64,000 nt of DNA from contig JALMQS010000187.1 in NCBI GenBank assembly GCA_024734495.1, forward strand, positions 11,089,300-11,153,299. The letters are read 5' to 3'. Shown here in pieces: positions 56,891 through 64,000 of this stretch (positions are counted from its first letter, which is position 1; each line of letters begins with the position of its first letter). The notes under the pieces are model-generated. The model saw only the letters and a program-made list of their open reading frames with translations. It did not search any database and had not been told where the DNA came from. The translations under genes and the position numbers were made by a program. Origin of the DNA: Forficula auricularia. Lineage: Eukaryota > Arthropoda > Insecta > Dermaptera > Forficulidae.

Positions 56891-57149
56891 ATATATTAAA
56901 ATAGGAATTTTTCGTTTGTTTTTAATTAACAGGTGTCAAAATCATAACAAAACAGGTGTGTTTACAAATAAAGTGGTTGAAGTGGCTTTTTTTATATAAC
57001 TTGGAAACAAATCTTATTCAATTTTATGTTTTTATTTCAGATCCTGTACGATTATTTTTTTTATTATTATTTTCCTATTTAGTTTTTTATAATATTTAAC
57101 AATATGATGGAATGTGGGCAAATTGGTGTACGAGTAAACAAATATACAC

Positions 57150-57375
57150 ATAATATATGTGGACCACTAGAAAGCTAGAAATGCAAAAACTGGGTGCGGG
57201 GTGGGTTGATTGTGGGAGGTGGAGGAGGTGTGGTGCAGTTGTGGGGATCCGGGGGTGGGAGGCGCGGTTGGGGTGGGGTGGGGCGGAGTGGGGGTGCAGT
57301 GGTGGGGGAGAGGTATGTGGTTTCGGGAAGGGGGGTCAGAGGTTACCGTGCATCGCTCGGTGGCTCCAGGTACTA
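57150..57375. repeat. G-rich element with GCATCGCTC hairpin, copy 4
   Basis: It starts at GGACCACTAGAAAGCTAG and AATGCAAAAACTGGG, followed by G-rich repeats that include GGGGTGGGGTGGGGC and nearby G tracts, then GTGCATCGCTCGGTGGC and CTCCAGGTAC. The pattern fits G-quadruplex formation. The three overlapping plus-strand frames at 57157-57525 are compositional artefacts. Confidence 0.65.
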
Positions 57376-58200
57376 ATGAAATTATACAAACAAGTGTATG
57401 TGCGTACTAGTCCAGTCAAATTGTGTTTTTCTCAGGAAAGTTTTGAGGTAGTTCTGATTTTTTGTATATATATGATTTTTGGGCCGCTGAATCCAAATCT
57501 GAGGTCTCCCACCAAAATTTCGTGACGCAACATTTTAGAAAATGCAAAAAAAAAGGTGATAATTTCCATTTTGGGGCAGTTTTTTGCTTATAACTCGAAA
57601 ACTATAAAATTTTCGTAAAAACCTTCCTATTCAAAATGAAATTTCATAAAATTTCCTACAAATTTTATTATTTAGGTTTTTTCTCCGGCCAACCGTTTGG
57701 GCTCAATCTCAAAATCCAAGTTTTTGACCTCGGCAGCCCGCCGGATCACCGAAAAACTCCCACTTTTTTCGATATTTTTCCGTTTTGACCATGAAGGAGC
57801 ACGTTTTCGACAAAGACTATTTTATGCATTTTTAAACTATATTAAATTTGCTACATTTCAAACAAAGTTTCATTTTAATTGGATAAATGGTAATTAGTGC
57901 CGCAATGAGGTTGATGTTTTGAAAAACTTCAATTTTTTTCGAAAAATCGCAGTTTTTCATTTATAAAATAAAAACAACTGATCTTAAAAATTTTATTCTT
58001 ATCTCATTCTCTAGGAAATTTTATTGACTTGAATGTTTACTTGGACTACTTTTATGATAAAACTTTTATATTTATAGATATCCAGGATTTTCCATGACAT
58101 TTCTGAGGATTCGGATCATATCCTGTCATGTTCTGCCTCTTTAATTTATTTATTTAATTTATGGCCTGAGAAAAACACACAAAAGGATGGTTGCAATTTA
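57376..58200. other. No gene; repeat-like sequence
   Basis: AT-rich text with CATGAAGGAGCACGTTTTCG, which resembles the GAAAACGTGCTCCTTCATGG sequence at 11045-11065 in reverse, so part is a dispersed repeat. Nothing coding. Confidence 0.4.
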
Positions 58201-58204
58201 CGCC

Positions 58205-58255
58205 CGGTGACTCCTGATGAAGCCTAAATAAAATTGGCGAAAAGTTGTGCAAATC
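58205..58255 (+). ncRNA. Degenerate hammerhead-like motif
   Basis: CTGATGA (58214-58220), an extra A, GCC/GGC stem II with a long loop, GAAA, then AGTT where ACGT would be expected. Stem I pairing is weak. Probably a relic. Confidence 0.35.
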
Positions 58256-59797
58256 GATGAGAATTGTTTGATTTTCTACTTTCCTGTCCAAATACCTGCT
58301 AATATACTTAATTCATTAAATAATATGGATGCGATTGAGTTTAATATTAATTAGAACGTCGTTTTTTTACATTATATATATAATAGCCCAGATAAATTTG
58401 CAGCAACGCTAACGTAATGCTGCCGACAGGAAGCGCTGATGCCCTCAGTAAATTTGAGGCAAATTTGAAATATAATTGTAATTTGAACTCGAATTTTGAA
58501 ATGAAAGACTCCAATTGATTTTAAATTAAGAAACATTAAATATATTAATAATTATTCCTCCCCCTCACCACTCAAAAATTAAATATTCAATTCGCTTTTC
58601 TTTGCGCACAGAAGAAGAAATTAATCACATCTTATTTGATTTATATTTTATATATTATTTTTTATAATTTTTTAAAAATCTAAATTATTTTATTCTTATT
58701 TTTTGATTTTTACAAAATTGAACGACTTAAGACACGCATGCCTGAGGTTCTTATGACAATACTGGAGCAGCCTGTCATACAAACAACACCTAATCTCTTT
58801 TAAATATTTAGAGCCTTATATCGATTATCGATCCTAAATTTAAAAAAAATGATATAATATAATTCTCCTCCTCACACGATCCCACTTATTTAAATAAATC
58901 TATTTCCACATAATATCACAATGCTGTAGATTATAGAAAAAAAATACTTCCAGATTCATATCTAGAGCCTCATTTCTGTAGATGTGTCAGGACGAAAATG
59001 AGGCCAAACTTTTAAGAGACTATGTATTTTCGGGAGTTTACAGGTATACATTTGGAGTGTGGTTTTTTAAGAAGAATAAAATTTTTGGACCAAAACGCTA
59101 CCCGCCAGGGCACCAGCCTTCGGCACGCCCTCGAAGCTCGTATATAATTTTTATATAATTAAAAATTCAAACAAGCCTCGGAGCGATGGAGGGGGTGTCA
59201 GACTGGCGAGACATATATTGTATTATGCAAATGTTATAAAGTAAATGTAATTAGATACGTGAGTGACGATTTTGCTTTAAAGGAGACAGCACAATATATG
59301 CCAGATTTAATATTAAAATTTAAGCAATCATTAATTATTATTTCGAGAAACAAATATTGTAATTTTAATTTTACATTGTTTTTGTCTTTTGGTTGGTGTT
59401 TTTGTTGTTAATTGCAAATTAAAAACAAATTTTCTTATTGCTGGATATGTGGCTGAGAATATTTATCAAAACAAATGATTCAATTCAATTTATTAAACAT
59501 TCTGATGGTAATATTAATTAAATGTTGAGTGAACCACACATACACACAAACACACGCTGGTCATTCATTTAAAATTAAATTGTCATTGCCATTTTTGAGA
59601 TAATAACAAAAACCCCGAAATTAGAACTTTGAGCAAATGGTTGGTTTTTCAATTTAAATCCTAATCTCGATTTAATTATTCTTGCTTGTATCCAGGAGCG
59701 TACCAATCGCAAATGGACCTTAGGACGAGCACCTAAGTTGCACCCTTTTGTAAATTATCTAAATACAAAATAAACATATAAATTAAATTTAAATAAA
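58256..59797. other. No gene; one GC hairpin island
   Basis: The island at 59096-59135 (CGCTACCCGCCAGGGC then GCCTTCGGCACG) resembles 4561-4617. The remainder is AT-rich with no supported feature. Confidence 0.45.
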
Positions 59798-60128
59798 CTG
59801 ACACATTCTGGTGTGGCCATCCACTTGACTTTACCATACAACCTGGCCCCTCACTTATTTATTATTTAATAAAATTATTTATAATCATGAAGGGGGGTTA
59901 GATTTTGCATTTTTAAACTTCTGGGTGTCCACTGATTAGGTATACAAAATTTGGTTGAGTTTGCTCAAATAGACTAGGTTTTTAATTTTTAACCCTCCAT
60001 TTTTCCACCCCCTTAATTTTGGGTCGATATGGCCCAAAATCTAATCAGCTCTTAATCTCAATGCACCAAAAGTACGTGTGAAATTTGGTTTCGATATTCA
60101 CACTAGTTTTTGAGCTAGCTCGTCCACA
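59798..60128 (+). mobile_element. TTTACC-family element, truncated copy
   Basis: Left end CTGGTGTGGCCATCCACTTG and TTTACCATACAACCTGG, one internal unit, and the conserved block up to GAGCTAGCTCGTCCAC. It then breaks off into unrelated AT-rich DNA. The right end is missing. Confidence 0.65.
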
Positions 60129-60605
60129 AAAATATATTTAAATATTTAAAAATAATAGATAGAAAAAACAGAATTATCATTAGATGCGGCCAAAAAAAAA
60201 AAATTGAATTGCTAACTAGACTAGCTATGTGGGTATTTTTGGAGAATTTTCTTTTTTTATTAAAAATAGCTAAGATACTAGATTGAGAATAACAAATCAA
60301 ACTATCGCACACTATCGAGTGTAAAAATATTGTAAAAACTGGAACAAGCAGAAAACGTAGCTATCTTCATAATGGATTTTTAACACCTAGTGTTTAAAAG
60401 TAAAATGTTAACGTTGCTGTTAAAACTTGGTTTAGAGAATAGCATGTTTTAACGCTAGTATTAGGTATTACTTTACTTTTTAACGCCCAATTTAAGATGT
60501 TAAATTTTAACGTGGATATAGACCTGGCCATGGGCTATATATATATAGTGCTATTTTTCAAAGTTGGATAAGCTAATTTTTGCACATTTCTTGCTATTGG
60601 ATCAC
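60129..60605. other. No feature recognised
   Basis: AT-rich. A short TATATA run lies near 60537. Confidence 0.5.
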
Positions 60606-61487
60606 TACAGGAACGCTTATTTATTTATTACATTTTTCAACGGCTAGAAGCCTCAATTTACAAAATTATATATTACATACACAACAATATATTACAATAT
60701 TCATTAAATACATCAACACATTACATAATTATACATTAGCATTATATTAGCTATTCATAAATTAGTGTGAGCTTCTTGAATAAAGCCGCTACCTTATTGA
60801 TTTCCAAAGAAAATTCCTGAGGATTAACCAATTTCGGTGCCAACTCATTGTAACATCTGAACACTGGATTTCTTTCAGGATGTCTACCAGTAGGCATCTC
60901 TGGATAGAATGGCATTCTTCTTCTTAGAGCAGCAAGTTCTGTACATTTTACCTGGCCCGACATAATTTTATATATAAATATACAATCAGAGGCGAGCATA
61001 CATGAATTTACAGAAGCTAGGCAGAAAGACTCAGCAGCAAGAGTGTAGTCATGATTAAATCTTGACATTGGATTATCAGTAACTGATGCTAATTTTCTTA
61101 GAACTTTGTGCTGAACTCTCTCAATCCTATCAATGTCCCCCCTCGAATTCAGTCTCCAAATAGCAGATGCATACATAATTATAGATTTAATTAGAGTTGA
61201 ATATAGGTATTTAATCACATCAGGACTTTTGAATGACTTAGTGCTACTAGATATAAAACCCCAACTCTGATTAGCTCTACCCACCACATATGTGATGTGC
61301 TCTTTAAAGGTGAGTTTGAAATCGAAAATAACTTCAAGATCTTTAATAGAGTTAACTCTAATACAGGTAGTGCCATTTTCGAGTATATAATTGAATTTAA
61401 AGTGGTTAGGTTGCTTAGAAAAACTAATAGTAAAACATTTATAAAAGTTTAGGAAAAGCAGGTTCGCATTACACCTATTTATTATTT

Positions 61488-62221
61488 TTAACCGACTTCA
61501 AAAAAGGAGGAGGTTCTCTATTCGACTGAATTTTTTTTTTTTTTTTGTGCCTATGTTACCTCATATCTCCGCCAATTCTCAACCGATTTTGAAAATTTTT
61601 TTTTGCATTGGGTCCAGTCTAGCTTCCGATTGGTCCCATTTTTTTTCGTATTTTTTTCATAGGTATTAGACCTTTTTTATTAGGTTTGTTTAGACCTAAC
61701 CTCTTTGTTTATGAACCGATTTCGATGGTTCTTTTTTTATCCGAAAGGGGGTGTCTTAGGGATGGTGTCATATTAATTTGGTCAAGTTCTGATGATATAA
61801 TCACTATTAATAACATCACTAAAAAGAGAAAAATAAAAATAATTTTTAAGAAAAAATAAAAACCGACTTCAAAAATTAAATGCAACAAATAAAATACACT
61901 AAAAGGTATAAAATAATTATTATCTTATTTAGTTACAACTAAACGACGAAATATTAACATGAAATTACTTTTTGAAGTTGGTGCCAAACATATACCTTTT
62001 ATGAATCGCACTCGACAGATCTTACTTAGTACGTTTGGAGGGTATGCTCGCTTATAGGTATAGTTAGTTTGGCACCGACTTCAAAAAGTAATTTCATGTT
62101 AATATTTCGTCGTTTAGTTGTAACTAAATAAGATAATAATTATTTTATACCTTTTAGTGTATTTTATTTGTTGCATTTAATTTTTTGAAGTCGGTTTTTA
62201 TTTTTTCTTAAAAATTATTTT
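61488..62221. repeat. Foldback family FB1, copy 9 (full length, nested in LINE)
   Basis: Full element from TTAACCGACTTCAAAAAAGG to TTTTTTCTTAAAA with the tail on the left, arms about 61860-61980 and 62073-62210, and the loop reading from CCAAACATATACC. ATTATTTT occurs at both junctions (61481-61488 and 62214-62221) and may be an 8-bp target duplication, though both ends are AT-rich. It interrupts the LINE RT just after the catalytic region. Confidence 0.85.
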
Positions 62222-62373
62222 ATTCATGTCAGATTGGATTCTTAGGCAATCTTGTTCAGTGGAAATCTCTAAAAATAGCTTTATATCATCCGCAAATAAT
62301 AATACATTACAAAATTCAGATATGTTTGCTAAGTCATTAATAAATAATAAAAATAGTAATGGACCAAGATGAC

Positions 62374-62379
62374 GACTAA

Positions 62380-62429
<50 letters not shown>

Positions 62430-62451
62430 TATATATATATAAAATAAAAAA
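62374..62451. mobile_element. 78-bp A-rich/TA insert with 9-bp target duplication in LINE RT
   Basis: CAAGATGAC at 62365-62373 and 62452-62460 flanks GACT, an A run, a long TA run and a second A-rich stretch. Removing insert and one duplicate joins the codons of the RT motif GVPQGS-HLGP in frame. The make-up (almost only a tail) fits an extremely 5'-truncated retroposon whose A-tail became a TA microsatellite. Confidence 0.75.
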
Positions 62452-62610
62452 CAAGATGACTGCCTTGGGGAACACCAGATAGAGCAAATTATATTAAATT
62501 CCTTTGAATTTAAGGCTTGGAAAATAAGTTATCTGAAGTGCATTTTTTTATCTCGATTGAAACACTGTGAGGGGGATAAATTTGAAATGAGGAAATTAGT
62601 CACTAATGAT

Positions 62611-63058
62611 TTCCAAGAAGACGATACTTTAAGAGGAAATCTTGTAGTGTATACACCAGTTAATTTCAGTTTTATTTTACGTTTACTTTGGTCCATTCAT
62701 ACAAAGCTCTTATTTTTTTTATAATCAATAAAACTTCGTGTACATAAAAAACAATCAAAGGGAGAATATCTGATAAAAGATCGTTTTGTGAACAAATGAA
62801 CTAGCACCATTATTTTATTATTGTTATTTTTTTATAATGCTCTTTCTATAAAAACCTCTTTTAAATAGCATCTATAAAAGAGAGAAAGGGGAATAAAAAT
62901 ATTTAGAGAGCATTTATTTAACATCCATATTTATTGGGGATATTAAAAGGAGGGAGGAGCGATTGCTTAATAGAGTGGACAACCACTACAACCACGATAA
63001 ACAAGCAATCGAATAAAAAAACAATTTAGATAATATAGGATCCCAATAAAAAAATAAG
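62611..63058. other. No feature recognised
   Basis: AT-rich; may include further decayed LINE sequence but nothing I can support. Confidence 0.4.
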
Positions 63059-63869
63059 CTGACTTGTTCTGATGTGGCCATCCACTTGACTTTACCATAC
63101 AACCTGGCCCCTCAATTATATTTAATATTTAATAAAATTATTTATAATCATGTAGGGGATGGGGTTAGTTTTTGCTTTTTAGACTTCTGGGGTCCCACTG
63201 ATTATGTATACAAAATTTGGTTGAGTTTGCTCAAACGGCCTAGATTTTTAATCCCCCCCCCATTTTGGGAGTTTAGTTTTTCCATTTTTAGTCTTCTTGG
63301 GTCCCACTGATTATGTATACAAAATTTGGTTGAGTTTGGTCAAATAGCCTAGATATTAATTTTTTGACCCTCCGCCCCCCATTTTGGGCGGTTAGATTTT
63401 GCATATTTAGACTTCTGGGGGTCCACTGATTATGTATATAAAATTTGGTTGAGTTTGCTCAAACGACCTAGATTTTTAATTTTTAACCCCCTCGACCCCC
63501 TTTAATTTTGGGTCGATATGCACCAAAATCTAATCAGCTCTTAATTTCAATGGACCAAATCTACGTGTGAAATTTGGTTTCGATATTCATACTAGTTTTT
63601 GAGCTAGCTCGTACACAAATTTGGTAACGCACAGACTAACTAACTAACTAACAGACATTTTGACAAAACAATTATTATCTCAAAAAATAAAAAATTTTCG
63701 ATCTTCACTTATTAGAGCTTTTTTGTAGATCGAAATGCCATTGTTTTGCTCAATTTTTTTAATCAAAATAGTTTCAGCCGTTTTTGAGATATTTTGAAAA
63801 AAAGAGAAGGAAAAAAACACTTTTTTCATGCACGATTACAATACTTGACCATACCCTGTATGGTAAAGT
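63059..63869 (+). mobile_element. TTTACC-family element, complete copy
   Basis: Left end TGATGTGGCCATCCACTTG with TTTACCATACAACCTGG; right end ACCATACCCTGTATGGTAAAGT. Three internal units start near 63165, 63272 and 63400. This is the best-preserved full copy in the window, about 810 bp, with no coding capacity. A short CTAA repeat lies near 63640. Confidence 0.8.
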
Positions 63870-64000
63870 AATATAGCAAGTACCTGGAAGACCGAGCTTC
63901 ACTTGTAATTTGTTTGTGGGTGCTCATTAGGGTGGTCCTTATTTTGAATATTTTCAAATTTTATGCTGCCCGAGGGTCATATGGATCGAAATAAATAAAA
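63870..64000. other. Window end, nothing recognised
   Basis: No supported feature. Confidence 0.5.

Larger units (their letters stand above)
60606..62610 (-). pseudogene. Jockey-like LINE, RT domain to 3' end, with two insertions
   Basis: From about 62600 the minus strand reads decayed RT sequence, then FALSGVPQGSHL and, across a 78-bp insert, GPLLFLLFINDL. LLFADDIKLF follows, with catalytic FADD near 62297-62286. After the FB1 insertion (61488-62221) come NANLLFLNFYKCFTISFS, VNSIKDLEVIFDFKLTFKEH, YASAIWRLNSRGDIDRIERV and RKLASVTDNP. The last frame ends at 60751, with a 3' UTR running to AATAAATAAATAAG at about 60606. Internal stops upstream of GVPQGS and a frame change at the FB1 site show it is dead. 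The endonuclease is missing. Confidence 0.85.

Noticed and set aside
57157..57525. Glycine/tryptophan-rich open frames
   Set aside because: Three overlapping frames are open because of the G-rich repeat; no coding signal.

Overview
The window is AT-rich, repeat-dense animal DNA, most likely from an insect. It holds one recognisable host gene, allatostatin A (FGLamide neuropeptide precursor), on the minus strand. Everything else I can name is mobile-element or repeat sequence. The insect call rests on the precursor: its LPVYNFGL-amide peptide follows a YKR site, as in cockroach and locust allatostatins. Non-LTR, Penelope-like, mariner and hAT remnants fit but do not fix the order; a hemipteroid or polyneopteran insect is a weak guess.

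Layout. 1-5.1 kb: foldback copies, hammerhead-like motifs and a C-rich element. 5.1-5.3 kb: a GT/GC/CT microsatellite. 5.57-10.58 kb: two coding exons of allatostatin A, joined across a 4.27 kb phase-0 intron filled by two inverted copies of one transposon family, one with a nested hAT MITE, plus a C-rich element. 11.8-12.6 kb: a Penelope-like GIY-YIG fragment followed by a mutated hammerhead motif. 13.3-14.0 kb: a LINE fragment. 14.5-34.8 kb: foldbacks, two hAT MITEs with 8-bp target duplications, a mariner remnant, a satellite-like dimer and a G-rich element. 35.8-36.7 kb: a LINE reverse transcriptase (RT) fragment. 39.0-40.2 kb: a second Penelope tail with a consensus hammerhead core, and another LINE tail. 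42.4 kb: a possible THAP zinc-finger fragment. 43.1 kb: a tRNA-headed foldback nested in an older foldback. 45.0-53.2 kb: a 212-213 bp satellite array, interrupted at 48.66-52.54 kb by a decayed LINE. 54.3-54.8 kb: a foldback with a hammerhead in each arm. 60.6-62.6 kb: a third LINE, itself carrying two insertions. 63.1-63.9 kb: a complete transposon copy.

The strongest unusual signals are: (1) many hammerhead-like motifs in Penelope-type contexts, several with compensatory stem I pairing and all with an extra core nucleotide; (2) a dispersed foldback family whose central loop occurs in both orientations relative to its asymmetric tail; (3) a recently homogenised satellite with a datable LINE insertion and dispersed monomers on the opposite strand; (4) an allatostatin A precursor with four FGI-amide and five FGL-amide peptides and a decayed first peptide. 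All calls come from reading the sequence; no search or folding program was run.
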